Below, piece after piece: positions 10,095 through 19,620 of a stretch of DNA of 64,000 nucleotides. A model generated the notes under the pieces. It ran no database searches, was not told the origin of the DNA, and saw only the letters and a program-made list of their open reading frames with translations. The translations under genes and the position numbers were made by a program. Positions within the stretch are counted from its first letter, which is position 1. Each line of letters begins with the position of its first letter. This DNA comes from Synechococcus sp. BIOS-U3-1 (lineage in GTDB: Bacteria > Cyanobacteriota > Cyanobacteriia > PCC-6307 > Cyanobiaceae). The stretch lies in contig NZ_CP047936.1 in the NCBI RefSeq assembly GCF_014279975.1, positions 124,001 through 188,000 of the forward strand, written 5' to 3'.

Positions 10095-11153
10095 ATGGCT
10101 CCTGCTATCGCCGCTGCGCCCGTAGCGACTCCTCTCAAGGTTCTTCCTTCAAAATCACCGTCCTCTAAGGGCTCTGCAGGTAAGACAGTTGCTGTTCGTT
10201 CAGCAAGTGCCGATGTTGACCTGGTGCGTTCCTACTTGCGTGACATCGGTCGTGTGCCGCTGCTGAGCCATCAGCAAGAGATCACGCTGGGCCGTCAGGT
10301 GCAGGAACTGATGGTGATCGAGGCTCAAGAAGCCGAGCTAAGCGATCAGCGTGGTGGAGAAATGGTGCCTCCAGCTGAACTCGCCAAAGCCGTCGGGCTG
10401 AGTGCAGCGCAGCTCAAGCGCAAATTGCAGGCAGGACGCCGCGCTAAGGAGCGGATGGTGGCGGCCAATCTGCGGCTGGTGGTGAGTGTTGCCAAGAAGT
10501 ACACCAAGCGGAATATGGAACTGCTGGATCTGATCCAGGAGGGAACAATCGGTCTGGTGCGTGGTGTGGAGAAGTTCGACCCAACGCGCGGCTACAAGTT
10601 CAGCACCTACGCGTACTGGTGGATCCGTCAGGGGATCACGCGTGCGATAGCGGAGAAGAGCCGGACGATCCGGTTGCCGATTCACATCACGGAGATGCTG
10701 AACAAACTGAAGAAAGGCCAGCGTGAATTGAGTCAGGAGCTGGGACGGACGCCATCGGTGACCGAACTGGCGGTTTTTGTGGAGCTGCCTGAAGAAGAGG
10801 TGAAGGAACTGATGTGCCGTGCGCGTCAGCCCGTGAGCCTGGAAATGAAGGTGGGCGACGGAGATGACACCGAATTATTGGATCTACTGGCGGGTGATGG
10901 CGAACTGCCAAGCGAACAGGTGGAAGGAGAGTGCCTGAAGGGAGATCTGGGAGATCTGCTGAGTCAGCTGCCGGAACTGCAGGAACGTGTGCTGCGGATG
11001 CGATATGGGATGGACGGAGAGGACCCGATGAGCCTCACGGGCATCGGTCGAGTGATCGGCATTAGCCGCGATCGTGTTCGCAATCTCGAGCGCGATGGAT
11101 TGGCCGGACTTCGTCGCCTCAGTGATCAAGTGGAAGCTTATGTCGCCTGCTGA
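10095..11153 (+). CDS. group-2 sigma-70 factor
   Basis: Alternative primary-like sigma factor of the kind cyanobacteria carry in several copies. The 352-residue product has region 1.2 (SYLRDIGRVPLLSHQQEITLG), region 2 (AANLRLVVSVAKKYTKR, LIQEGTIGLVRGVEKFDP and YKFSTYAYWWIRQGITRAI), region 3 (LPIHITEMLNKLKKGQREL) and region 4 (LPELQERVLRMRYGMDGE and GIGRVIGISRDRVRNLERDG). The N-terminal 30 residues are an Ala/Pro/Ser-rich leader without region 1.1, which fits group 2. Which member (SigB, SigC and so on) cannot be decided here. ATG 10095 follows AGGAG at some distance. Confidence 0.93.
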   Translation: MAPAIAAAPVATPLKVLPSKSPSSKGSAGKTVAVRSASADVDLVRSYLRDIGRVPLLSHQQEITLGRQVQELMVIEAQEAELSDQRGGEMVPPAELAKAVGLSAAQLKRKLQAGRRAKERMVAANLRLVVSVAKKYTKRNMELLDLIQEGTIGLVRGVEKFDPTRGYKFSTYAYWWIRQGITRAIAEKSRTIRLPIHITEMLNKLKKGQRELSQELGRTPSVTELAVFVELPEEEVKELMCRARQPVSLEMKVGDGDDTELLDLLAGDGELPSEQVEGECLKGDLGDLLSQLPELQERVLRMRYGMDGEDPMSLTGIGRVIGISRDRVRNLERDGLAGLRRLSDQVEAYVAC

Positions 11154-11220
11154 ATTGTTTCAGCGGTGACTCAGCCTCAGTGTTGTTCATAAAGTTGAAA
11201 ACAATCTAAACTTCTTTCAA

Positions 11221-12198
11221 TTAATACTTGTCGAGTATTTTGATAAGAATTTCATTAACTTTGCTTGGGTTTTCGTCGTGTGGACAGTGACCTGAGCTAG
11301 CCAGTATTGTTAATGAATTAATGCAATTAAAGCGTCTAGCCCATTTTTGTGCTTCCGCAACAGGTTCCCAAGGATCTTTTTGGCCCCAGATTAGATCTAC
11401 AGGTTGTTGCAGATTCTCCAATAAATCTGGCGCTAAGTAATCATCAAACAGATTGATGAAGCCTCTAAAAGCTTCTGCTGCTCCAGGTCGTTGCGTGGGC
11501 TTGTACAAAAGTTCCACCAGCTGATCGTCAACGTTGTCACCGCTGGGATAGGCCTGTTTCAAAACGCTTTTGATCACCCTTGGGCGTGCAGCATTGCGAA
11601 ACAAGGTGCTGCTCAGCCAGCGCTGGCTGACCAGTGTCTTCAACAGCGGCCGTATCCAAGCCATCCAAGCTGGTTGGCTTGCCAGCTGCTTGTCGTCCAT
11701 GAGTCGTTGAGCGCAGTCGATCAGCACCACTCCTTTGCAGCGCTCTTCAAGCAATTGTGCGGCGCGTAATGCCACCACTCCTCCGATCGAGTTGCCGACC
11801 AGAAGCACAGGACTTTTCACCACTGCGTTGCAGAAGTCGGCAACCTCTTTCCCCCAAAGATCGAAGCTATAGACAAGGGCTTGACTGCTATCAAGTTGCT
11901 CTAAAGCAGGTCGATCCCCTGGAAGTAGTGCCTGAGGCTGGTCACTTGCACCGAAACCGATCAGGTCGAGGGCATACGTGTGGGTTTGTTTCCCCAGAAC
12001 GGGCAGATTGTGACGCCAGTGATTGCTGCTGGCGCCGAAGCCATGAACCAGTACGACAGCAGGAACACTGCTGTCCTGCGCATCTTCCGGAGTGTCTGCA
12101 TGACACTGCCAGGCAACCTGAAGGCTGCTGCCATCGGCTTGTTTCCAGGTCCAGATTGAATCAGCTGGCACCAGCGATTGATGCATCGTCGCTGCCAT
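11221..12198 (-). CDS. alpha/beta-fold hydrolase
   Basis: A 325-residue serine hydrolase. It has the oxyanion motif VLVHGFGASSNHWRHN, the nucleophile elbow LVGNSIGGVVAL (Ser), a likely acid Asp in IWGQKDPWEP and the catalytic His in LASSGHCPHDENP. The general form matches cyanobacterial alpha/beta hydrolases related to haloalkane dehalogenase/epoxide hydrolase and pheophytinase-like proteins; substrate unknown. ATG 12198 lies inside the 3' end of the RND pump gene (38-base overlap); ATG 12186 is an alternative. The overlap suggests cotranscription with the efflux genes, but a functional link is not shown. Confidence 0.88.
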   Translation of the reverse strand: MAATMHQSLVPADSIWTWKQADGSSLQVAWQCHADTPEDAQDSSVPAVVLVHGFGASSNHWRHNLPVLGKQTHTYALDLIGFGASDQPQALLPGDRPALEQLDSSQALVYSFDLWGKEVADFCNAVVKSPVLLVGNSIGGVVALRAAQLLEERCKGVVLIDCAQRLMDDKQLASQPAWMAWIRPLLKTLVSQRWLSSTLFRNAARPRVIKSVLKQAYPSGDNVDDQLVELLYKPTQRPGAAEAFRGFINLFDDYLAPDLLENLQQPVDLIWGQKDPWEPVAEAQKWARRFNCINSLTILASSGHCPHDENPSKVNEILIKILDKY

Positions 12199-15100
12199 CC
12201 TGCTGCTTTTGATTGAACAAGCGTGACTCCAGACCTTTGATCACCACATAAAACGGTGGCACCACACCCAGAGACAGCACAGTGGCAACCACAAGTCCAC
12301 CGAAAATCACTGTCCCTAGCGACTGCTGACTGTGAGCACCAGCGCCGTTGGCCACCACCAGTGGCAGAAAACCGGCCAAGGCCGCGATCGCTGTCATCAG
12401 GATTGGGCGCAGGCGCGACTCTGCTGATTCGATCACCGCTTCAGCAGCGGACTTCCCCTGTTCCAGGCGTTGCTCAGCCACTTCGACGATCAGGATTCCA
12501 TTTTTGGCTGCGAGACCGATCAGTGTCACAAGCCCGACCTGCGCATAAATGTTGAGGTCGATTGAGCGCATTCCCAGAAAGGCCAGTGCGCCCAGCATTG
12601 CCAGCGGAACCGTTGCAAGAATCACTACAGGCGTCACGTAGCTTTCGTACTGAGCTGATAGCACCAAATACACGATCAGAACACCGAGTCCAAACACCAA
12701 AACGCTGGCACTGCCAGCAGAGAGCTGCAGAGCAGCCAGACCTGTAAAGGCGGAGCCGATGTTGTTGAAATTTTGTTTATTAAAGATCTCCTGGATTGCT
12801 GTGAGTGCCTGACCACTGCTCTTCCCAACTGCCTCGGCACCCTGAATCAGAACCGTTCGGTACAGGTTGTAGTGACTAATAACCGTTGGAGCACTGCTTA
12901 GATCAGCACTGGCGAACTGCGAGACCTGAACTAAGTCACCGTCTCGACTGCGAACGTAGATCTCGAGGATGTCTTCAATGCTTTTGCGCTGATCAGCTTG
13001 TCCTTGCACATAAATGTTGCGGACCTGGCCGCTCTCGTAGGTCAGCCCTGAGTAGTTGCCACCGGCGAGAACAGCAATGGTGTCCATCGCCTCCTGATAG
13101 TCGACGTTAAGTGCTCCCATCACGTCTCGATCGATGGAGAGGCCAATGGCGGGGGAGCTGGGATTGAATTGGGTATAGACCTTTGAGAAATCCCCGCTGG
13201 CAGTCGCTGTTTTGATCAGATCGCCAGCCATCGCGGAGAGCTCGTTGAAGTTGTAGGCACCATTGCTGAGGTCATTGAATTGGAAATAGAAGCCGCCTTG
13301 GGGTGAAAATCCCGGCACAGCGGCTGGACCGATGGCAAACGCGAGTCCTCCGCTTAGTTCGATCAGTTGGGAATTCAGGCGATCGATGATTGCATCAGCA
13401 CTGTGCTCACTTCCTTTACGTTCTGACAGCGGTTTGAGTCCGAAGAAGAAAAGACCCTGGTCTGGACTGGAACCGTTAAACCCAGAGCCACTGATGATTG
13501 ACGCGTTCTCGATGTCGTCTTCTTGGCTGAGAACCTGGGCAATTTGAGTGCCGAGCTTTTTGGTCTCGACCAGGGAGGCACCGTTTTGCAGCTGGAAAAC
13601 ACCCAGCCCGTAACCCTGGTCTTCTTCGGGAATGAAGGCACTGGGGATCGCGCTGAAAGCCAGCAGGGTGATCAGGATTCCTGCTCCTAACCCCGCCATC
13701 ACGAGCTTTCTCGCCTTGATCAATCGCTCCAGAAGATTGGCGTATCCCTTTTGCAGTTGATCAAATCCTGCGTTGAAGCTGCGGAAAATCCTGGTGAGAT
13801 TGGCACCGGCGAACCCGCCGATGAGAACCCCAGCGATGTAAGTCCAGTTGCCAAACGAGTTGGCGCTGAACTTACCGAAGGCAAGTCCAACGATCACTCC
13901 GGCCACGATCCAGCCCCAGCCTTTGGGTTGCCTCGGCTGCTCCCTGGGAAGGATGAGCCCAGACAGCATGGGTGAAAACGTCAGGGCGTTGAACGCAGAG
14001 ATCGCGATTGAGAAGGCGATTGTCAGCGCGAATTGTTTGTAGATGATGCCGATGCCGCCCGGGTAGAAGGCCACAGGCACGAATACAGCCATCAGCACCA
14101 AAGCTGTTGCAACCAGGGCACCGAACAGTTCTCCCATGCAGTCGAGTGCAGCTTGTCGGGGTGTCATGCCCTTTTCGATATTGCTGGAGACCGCTTCGAT
14201 CACAACGATGGCGTCGTCGACGACCAGGCCAGTTGCCAGCACCAGACCCAGCAGGGTCAGCTGATTGATCGAAAAGCCGAACACGTTCAGAAAGGCAAAG
14301 GTGCCTACCAGCGAGATCGGGATCGCCAGGCTTGGCACGATGGTGGCCCTCCAGTTCTGGAGGAACAGGAACAAGATCACCAGCACCAGCACGATGGCCA
14401 GTCCAAGCGCATCGATGACTCCATCGACTGAGGCTTCAATGAACTGACCGATGTTGTAAATCTGACTGACTTGAACGCCCGGCGGAACGCTTGCCGCGAA
14501 CTGTTCCATCTGCTCCACCACCGCGTTGGAAACGTCGAGTGCATTGCTTGATGGCGTCTGGTAGACCGCCACGGTGAGAGCGGGGTTGCTCTTCTTATCG
14601 GTGGCCTGAACCGAGTAAGTGTTGGTGCCGTAGCGCACTTCTCCGACATCACGCAGCTTCAGGAGATTGCCGGTCTCGCTGCGGTTGATGATCAGATTTT
14701 CGAACTGCTCAATCGAAATCAGATTGCCGTTGTTTTCAACAAGAATCGGGTAGGTAAAAACCTGATCGCCTGCGGCCGGTGGTCCACCGACTAAGCCCCC
14801 AACAGCAACACTGTTCTGCGACTGCACCGCAGAAAGCACATCTTCCGAAGTGAGGCCATTGGCGGCCAACTTGTTGGGATCCACGAACAGCCAGAAGGCC
14901 GGATTGGCGCCGCCGTAGACAGTCACCGTCGCTACGCCTTCGACCCTCGACAGCGGGTAATACAGCTGCTCGTAGATCAGTCCATTGAGGTAGCCGGCGT
15001 CGTATTGGCCTTCACTCGAACCCACCTCGTAGGCCAGCAAGATGGAAGGATTGCTCTGTTTGACCGAGACGCCCGTTTCTGAAACCTGCGACGGCAATTG

Positions 15101-15454
15101 CGTCATCGCCAGGGACACCCTGTTTTGCACATTGACTTGGTCGATGTCGATGTCCGTTGTTTCATCGAAATAGACGCTGATCGTGCTGTTCCCCTCCATG
15201 TCGCTGTTGGAGGAGAGATAACTGATCCCGGGGACGCCGTTGATTTGCTGTTCCAGTGGATTAGTCACCACTTGCTCGGTCACCTCCGCATTGGCACCGC
15301 CGTACACGGCTGAAACCAGAATCAGTGGATTGGCGATGTTCGGCAGGTTGGCGATCGGCAGATTCGGAATGCTGATCAGGCCCACGAGCACGATCAAGAT
15401 GCTGCAAACAGTCGTCAGCACCGGCCGTTTAATGAACTTGTCGGAAAAGGACAT
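12161..15454 (-). CDS. RND efflux transporter, AcrB/HAE1-type inner-membrane pump
   Basis: Proton-driven trimeric pump that expels drugs or lipophilic compounds. The 1097-residue product has the duplicated RND layout: N-terminal helix (FIKRPVLTTVCSILIVLVGL), first porter loop, six helices including VLATGLVVDDAIVVIEAV with the proton-relay Asp pair, IPEEDQGYGLGVFQLQNGA at the start of the second porter loop, and a second helix bundle with LIGLAAKNGILIVEVAEQRL. Start at ATG 15454 (MSFSDKF); an in-frame ATG further upstream adds residues overlapping the previous gene. It begins 7 bases after the membrane-fusion gene. No outer-membrane channel gene is nearby, so a TolC homologue elsewhere must serve. 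Confidence 0.95.
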   Translation of the reverse strand: MSFSDKFIKRPVLTTVCSILIVLVGLISIPNLPIANLPNIANPLILVSAVYGGANAEVTEQVVTNPLEQQINGVPGISYLSSNSDMEGNSTISVYFDETTDIDIDQVNVQNRVSLAMTQLPSQVSETGVSVKQSNPSILLAYEVGSSEGQYDAGYLNGLIYEQLYYPLSRVEGVATVTVYGGANPAFWLFVDPNKLAANGLTSEDVLSAVQSQNSVAVGGLVGGPPAAGDQVFTYPILVENNGNLISIEQFENLIINRSETGNLLKLRDVGEVRYGTNTYSVQATDKKSNPALTVAVYQTPSSNALDVSNAVVEQMEQFAASVPPGVQVSQIYNIGQFIEASVDGVIDALGLAIVLVLVILFLFLQNWRATIVPSLAIPISLVGTFAFLNVFGFSINQLTLLGLVLATGLVVDDAIVVIEAVSSNIEKGMTPRQAALDCMGELFGALVATALVLMAVFVPVAFYPGGIGIIYKQFALTIAFSIAISAFNALTFSPMLSGLILPREQPRQPKGWGWIVAGVIVGLAFGKFSANSFGNWTYIAGVLIGGFAGANLTRIFRSFNAGFDQLQKGYANLLERLIKARKLVMAGLGAGILITLLAFSAIPSAFIPEEDQGYGLGVFQLQNGASLVETKKLGTQIAQVLSQEDDIENASIISGSGFNGSSPDQGLFFFGLKPLSERKGSEHSADAIIDRLNSQLIELSGGLAFAIGPAAVPGFSPQGGFYFQFNDLSNGAYNFNELSAMAGDLIKTATASGDFSKVYTQFNPSSPAIGLSIDRDVMGALNVDYQEAMDTIAVLAGGNYSGLTYESGQVRNIYVQGQADQRKSIEDILEIYVRSRDGDLVQVSQFASADLSSAPTVISHYNLYRTVLIQGAEAVGKSSGQALTAIQEIFNKQNFNNIGSAFTGLAALQLSAGSASVLVFGLGVLIVYLVLSAQYESYVTPVVILATVPLAMLGALAFLGMRSIDLNIYAQVGLVTLIGLAAKNGILIVEVAEQRLEQGKSAAEAVIESAESRLRPILMTAIAALAGFLPLVVANGAGAHSQQSLGTVIFGGLVVATVLSLGVVPPFYVVIKGLESRLFNQKQQDGSDDASIAGAS

Positions 15455-15461
15455 CGCTGGT

Positions 15462-16622
15462 TCAGTCCTTTGTTGTTGCGGAAGAACTGCTTCCATCGCT
15501 GGAGCTGGCGGGCGCCACTTTCACTGGCATGCCACTGCGTAGCCGGCTGGTGTTGCTAATCGCCACAACGTCGGCCTGGTTCAGCCCTGACTTCACGGGG
15601 TAGACATTGTTTTGAAGTTGACCCAACTGGACGGGTGTCTGAACCACGATCGGGGTGTTGGAGGGCAGCTTTTCGAGTTTCTGCTTCGCTTCGGCAGAAA
15701 CGGTCGGAGAGGCCTTGATCTTCGGCAGAGCCCTGCTCAAGGGAATCAACTTGTAGACAAAAGGTTGTTCCGCTTGCATCATCACGGCCTGCACAGGCAC
15801 TGCGAGCGATTCATTGCGGCCGGTGATGATTGCGCTTTTTACGAATTGACCCGTCTTCAACTTCCCGGTCAAATTTGGGAACTCTGCCTTCACCATCAAG
15901 GTGTTGGGGGCACTGGAATTGCCGTTCAATCCGAAATAGGGGGAAATGAAGACGACCGACCCCTCGCCCTGCACCGGTGGATTTCCCTGCGAGACCACCT
16001 TCACGGCCTGGCCGATTGCCACATCTCCCGCCTGCGTGGCAGGAATTTCCATCAAGGTCCACAGGGTGGAGTTATTCACGATGCCCGTGATCGCTTGCCC
16101 AGTTTTGACGTAATCCCCCAACTTCACTTTGTCGAGGTCGCCGATGACGCCGTCGATGGGCGAGCGAACGAATTTGTAGCCGAGGGTTGCTGCCGCGCTG
16201 CGCGCCTGATCACGGGAGGCAATGGCCTGGGTTGCGTACTGATCACGCTTTTTTGCTGAGGCCGCCCCGTTCTGATACAGGAATTCGTATCTCTCAGCAT
16301 TGAGACTGTCGGTCCTGGCCTGCGCCTTTGCGGCATCGAGAGCAGCGCTTTCCTGAACGTTGTCCAGCACAAGAATCGGTTGCCCTGCTTTGACCTGCTG
16401 ACCGTCCTTGGCCAGCACCTGGACCACTCGACCATCGGTCTCTGGCATCAGGCCCACATTGGTGGTGGACTCCAGAACGCTGATGGCCTGGATGTTGGGT
16501 TCAAAGGTGAATTCGGAGATCGTTGCCGTCTGCACTGTCATCATCCGCGCTGCTTGTTTGGGCTTTCCGCAGCCCGCCAGCAGTGCCGCGGCGGCCAGAG
16601 CGCACAACACGATTCTCCGCAC
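15462..16622 (-). CDS. RND membrane-fusion (periplasmic adaptor) lipoprotein
   Basis: Adaptor linking the inner-membrane pump to an outer-membrane channel. The 386-residue product starts with a lipoprotein signal (LCALAAAALLAGCGK, lipobox LAGC, Cys at about 18). It then has a biotinyl-lipoyl half (GRVVQVLAKDGQQVKAGQPI), an alpha-hairpin (about 95-150, Ala/Gln-rich), the second lipoyl half (KFVRSPIDGVIGDLDKVKLG) and a beta-barrel domain. The C-terminus is Ser-rich. Start is GTG 16622; no in-frame ATG precedes it. First gene of a probable operon with the RND pump and hydrolase. No regulator gene is adjacent. Confidence 0.93.
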   Translation of the reverse strand: MRRIVLCALAAAALLAGCGKPKQAARMMTVQTATISEFTFEPNIQAISVLESTTNVGLMPETDGRVVQVLAKDGQQVKAGQPILVLDNVQESAALDAAKAQARTDSLNAERYEFLYQNGAASAKKRDQYATQAIASRDQARSAAATLGYKFVRSPIDGVIGDLDKVKLGDYVKTGQAITGIVNNSTLWTLMEIPATQAGDVAIGQAVKVVSQGNPPVQGEGSVVFISPYFGLNGNSSAPNTLMVKAEFPNLTGKLKTGQFVKSAIITGRNESLAVPVQAVMMQAEQPFVYKLIPLSRALPKIKASPTVSAEAKQKLEKLPSNTPIVVQTPVQLGQLQNNVYPVKSGLNQADVVAISNTSRLRSGMPVKVAPASSSDGSSSSATTKD

Positions 16623-16770
16623 AGAATTCCATTCGGATAGGCCGGACGTTACTGGTTTTTTTGAGACCGCACTTCATCAAAGAGCATGCCTGCACATTTC
16701 TGTTAGACGGTCATCGCGGGATGCGGAAATTGTTGATTCTGGTGGTCTGGTGTGAAGTGATTAGGTGCTG

Positions 16771-17130
16771 TTAATCGAGATTGTTTTCGGCTTGATCAGG
16801 ATGTTTTGCACAGTTTTTCCACAGGACTGCGGGGGCAGATCCAAGCTGCGGAGTGGATTTTGCTTGCAGCAGGGGAAAAGTCCTCAATCCCTTGAGCGGA
16901 GTTGCAAAAGTCGGTGCTGCTGGTGAAACGTTGCGTTTGTATGCAGTCAAAAGCCTTTGCAGCAAACGCTTATCACGTTCAGCAGCTTTTGTGCGCTGAA
17001 ACATCACTGTTTTGACAGCCTCTCGGTTGGCGTGGCCTGATGGGTGAATTGACAGCCAATCGTCTGAGTTGCACGAGACCACTCCTGCGATGCGCTCCCA
17101 CATCAATGTGGAAAATGTACTTGCGGCCAT
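16771..17130 (-). CDS. conserved-looking small protein, function unknown
   Basis: A 119-residue reading frame with a plausible ribosome-binding site (AGGA eight bases before ATG 17130). No signal peptide or membrane segment is present. The central part is basic and helical (RTKAAERDKRLLQRLLTAYK, about residues 46-65). I recognise no family. It stands alone between the efflux operon and the divergent mutY. The ribosome site, length and lack of a competing frame support a gene, but it could still be spurious. Confidence 0.5.
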   Translation of the reverse strand: MAASTFSTLMWERIAGVVSCNSDDWLSIHPSGHANREAVKTVMFQRTKAAERDKRLLQRLLTAYKRNVSPAAPTFATPLKGLRTFPLLQAKSTPQLGSAPAVLWKNCAKHPDQAENNLD

Positions 17131-17220
17131 TGCCGGAATCCTGTTTCAGCAGGGTTGTAAGCAGCAATCAGTGCTGCTTCACGACTTCGGCGGTCTGTTG
17201 CTTCGGGAGTTTGGCCCGCT

Positions 17221-18393
17221 TTGAAGGATCGATCCACAGCACTGCCTGAACTTGCTTCGAGGTCTCTGCTGAGCTGGTGGCAGCAGCATGGACGAAGCGA
17301 TCCAAAGCAGAAGCCCTGGATGTTCAGGGCAGATGGTCGTTGGCCTGCGGCTGAGGAAGGGCTTGATCCTTACCCGATTTGGGTCGCTGAGGTGATGCTT
17401 CAGCAAACCCAGTTACAGGTGGTGCTTCCTTACTGGCAGCGTTGGATGCAGGCCTTTCCCAGGCTTGAGGTGCTTGCCGCGGCGTCGGAGCAGCAGGTGT
17501 TGTTGCTCTGGCAGGGTCTTGGTTATTACTCACGGGCACGTCGTTTGCACGCCACATCCCGTTTGCTGCTCGCTGAGTTGCAGAGTCATCAAAGAGATGT
17601 GAACGCTCCCACGAAGTTCAGTCATTGGCCTGTCGATCTGGAGATCTGGCTGGCATTGCCCGGCATTGGCCGCAGCACAGCCGGCGGCATTCTGTCTTCG
17701 GCCTTCAACAGCCCACTGGCCATCCTTGACGGCAACGTGCGTCGCGTACTGGCCAGGTTGCATGCCCACCCTGAGCCGCCCATGAGGGCGCAGCATCAGT
17801 TCTGGGCCTGGAGCGAAAGCTTCATTGATGCCGTTCCAGGCCTGAGTCGTGATCTCAATCAGGCACTGATGGATCTTGGTGCCACGGTCTGTACGCCCCG
17901 TCGTCCTGCCTGTGAGGTTTGTCCCTGGGATGCACAGTGTGCTGCTTACGCTTCCGGTTCTCCTCAGCAGTACCCCGTGAAAGAGGCACCCCGCGACATC
18001 CCCTTTCAAGTTATTGGTGTGGGTGTGGTCCTGAATGATGCAGGTGAGGTTCTGATTGATCAGCGTCTGAACGAAGGACTGCTGGGCGGTTTATGGGAAT
18101 TTCCAGGCGGCAAGCAGGAATCTGATGAAGCAATTACCCACACCATCCGCCGCGAATTACGGGAAGAGCTGGCCATTGAAGTCAGTGTCGATGACAAATT
18201 GATCACGGTGGATCACGCCTACAGCCACAAAAAGCTGCGCTTTGAAGTTCATCTCTGTCGTTGGATTTCAGGAGATCCCCAACCTCTGGCCAGTCAGCAG
18301 GTGCGCTGGGTAAAACCGTCCGATCTCGCTAATTACCCCTTCCCTGCCGCGAATGTGCGCATCATCGCCGCACTGCTTGAACGGACTGCTTGA
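17221..18393 (+). CDS. mutY: A/G-specific adenine glycosylase
   Basis: Removes adenine mispaired with 8-oxoguanine. The 390-residue product has the catalytic Glu in WVAEVMLQQTQLQVV, the helix-hairpin-helix LPGIGRSTAGGILS with the catalytic Asp in LAILDGNVRRVLARL, and the 4Fe-4S loop (C-x6-C-x2-C-x5-C around CEVCPWDAQC). The C-terminal NUDIX-like domain, which reads 8-oxoG, keeps a Nudix box: GGLWEFPGGKQESDEA followed by RELREEL. The start is TTG 17221; no ATG or GTG suits the conserved N-terminus. The stop codon lies inside a 13-bp tandem repeat. Confidence 0.93.
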   Translation: MKDRSTALPELASRSLLSWWQQHGRSDPKQKPWMFRADGRWPAAEEGLDPYPIWVAEVMLQQTQLQVVLPYWQRWMQAFPRLEVLAAASEQQVLLLWQGLGYYSRARRLHATSRLLLAELQSHQRDVNAPTKFSHWPVDLEIWLALPGIGRSTAGGILSSAFNSPLAILDGNVRRVLARLHAHPEPPMRAQHQFWAWSESFIDAVPGLSRDLNQALMDLGATVCTPRRPACEVCPWDAQCAAYASGSPQQYPVKEAPRDIPFQVIGVGVVLNDAGEVLIDQRLNEGLLGGLWEFPGGKQESDEAITHTIRRELREELAIEVSVDDKLITVDHAYSHKKLRFEVHLCRWISGDPQPLASQQVRWVKPSDLANYPFPAANVRIIAALLERTA

Positions 18394-18410
18394 ACGGACT
18401 GCTTGAGCGC
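18372..18410 (+). repeat. 13-bp tandem repeat, three units, over the mutY stop codon
   Basis: ACTGCTTGAACGG occurs at 18372-18384 and again at 18385-18397, followed by a near-identical unit at 18398-18410. The first unit encodes the last LLERT residues and the second supplies the TGA stop at 18391-18393. Because 13 is not a multiple of three, a unit gain or loss changes the frame and the protein's C-terminus. Confidence 0.85.
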
Positions 18411-18544
18411 CTTGCTTGATGGGTGTTCATTGCGGGTTCTGCCAGTAAATCGATGACTGAAAGGTTCTTGAAGCTGAACAGCGATTTCGCTGCCTGACGT
18501 TGGCGGAATTTCTGGCCACGCTGCTGATAGCCGTTGCAGGTCTG

Positions 18545-19579
18545 ATGTCTGATTCCGCTCCGCAGGTGCTGTGTCTTGGTGAGGCCCTCGTGGATCGGCT
18601 CGGGCCATTGGGGTGTGACCCTGCCTTGGCTGCTCCAGTGGATTGTGATGATCGTCTTGGCGGCGCTCCTGCCAACGTGGCTTGCGCCCTGGCTCGACTC
18701 GGAACGCCTGTCGCCTTCATTGGTCGGCTAGGTGCCGATGACATCGGCAATAACTTTCAAGAGATGTTGGGCAATCGCGGCGTTGATCTGCGGGGTCTCC
18801 AAATTGATCCTCAACGTCCCAGCCGGGTGGTGCTTGTTCGCCGTGATTCCACTGGCGAAAGGGTCTTTCAGGGATTTGCTGGCGACCGCGGCGAGGGCTT
18901 TGCCGATCAGGCTTTGAATCAGACCACTCTTGATCCGATCTGGTGTGCTTTGGCAGCAGAAGCTTGCTGGCTTTTGATCGGCACCATTCCGCTGGCCACA
19001 GAGGCCTCTGCGGCAACCTTGCGCTCTGCGGTCAGTCAGGCCGAGCGGGATGGAGTGCGGATTGCCATTGATGTGAACTGGCGCCCCACGTTCTGGGATC
19101 CGTCTGCGGACCCGCTCGCAGGTCCTCCCCCGCAGGCGCTGGCTCTGATGCAACCCTTTCTTGAGAAAGCCGGTTTGATCAAATTGGCGAAGGAAGAAGC
19201 GGAGTGGCTGTTCAGCAGCAGTGATCCCTCCGAGATCAGCGCTTCGTTGCCTCAGCAGCCCGATGTTCTGGTCACTGACGGCGGACATCCGGTGCGGTGG
19301 TTCCTGGCTGGCCATAAGGGTTCGATGACTGTTCTGGCGCCATCTCAGATCGTTGACACCACTGGTGCTGGAGATGCTTTCACGGCTGGACTGCTGCATC
19401 AACTGGTGAAACTGACTCCTTCAACTGGCCAGCCACTTCAGCTCAGTGCAGCGGTAGTGGAGCAGCTTGTGCGCTACGCGGCCGCCTGTGGAGCATTGGT
19501 CTGTTCCGGTGCTGGGGCGATCGATCCGCAGCCTCTGCCCAGCATGGTGGTGGAGTTTCTTGAGCAACTCGAGTCCTGA
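18545..19579 (+). CDS. PfkB-family sugar kinase (fructokinase-like)
   Basis: Ribokinase-fold kinase of 344 residues that phosphorylates a sugar or nucleoside. The N-terminal motif LCLGEALVDRLGPLGCD and the first PfkB signature GGAPANVACALARLG are followed by IGRLGADDIGNNF. The second signature DTTGAGDAFTAGLL near residue 280 holds the catalytic Asp and anion hole. Closest by eye to plant and cyanobacterial fructokinases; the sugar is inferred. ATG 18545 (MSDSAPQ) preferred over TTG 18500. Converges on tsaE with a 41-base gap. Confidence 0.9.
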   Translation: MSDSAPQVLCLGEALVDRLGPLGCDPALAAPVDCDDRLGGAPANVACALARLGTPVAFIGRLGADDIGNNFQEMLGNRGVDLRGLQIDPQRPSRVVLVRRDSTGERVFQGFAGDRGEGFADQALNQTTLDPIWCALAAEACWLLIGTIPLATEASAATLRSAVSQAERDGVRIAIDVNWRPTFWDPSADPLAGPPPQALALMQPFLEKAGLIKLAKEEAEWLFSSSDPSEISASLPQQPDVLVTDGGHPVRWFLAGHKGSMTVLAPSQIVDTTGAGDAFTAGLLHQLVKLTPSTGQPLQLSAAVVEQLVRYAAACGALVCSGAGAIDPQPLPSMVVEFLEQLES

Positions 19580-19620
19580 TTGCGTTGGGCTCTGATCTGA
19601 TCTTTCGTTCAACAGCTGTT

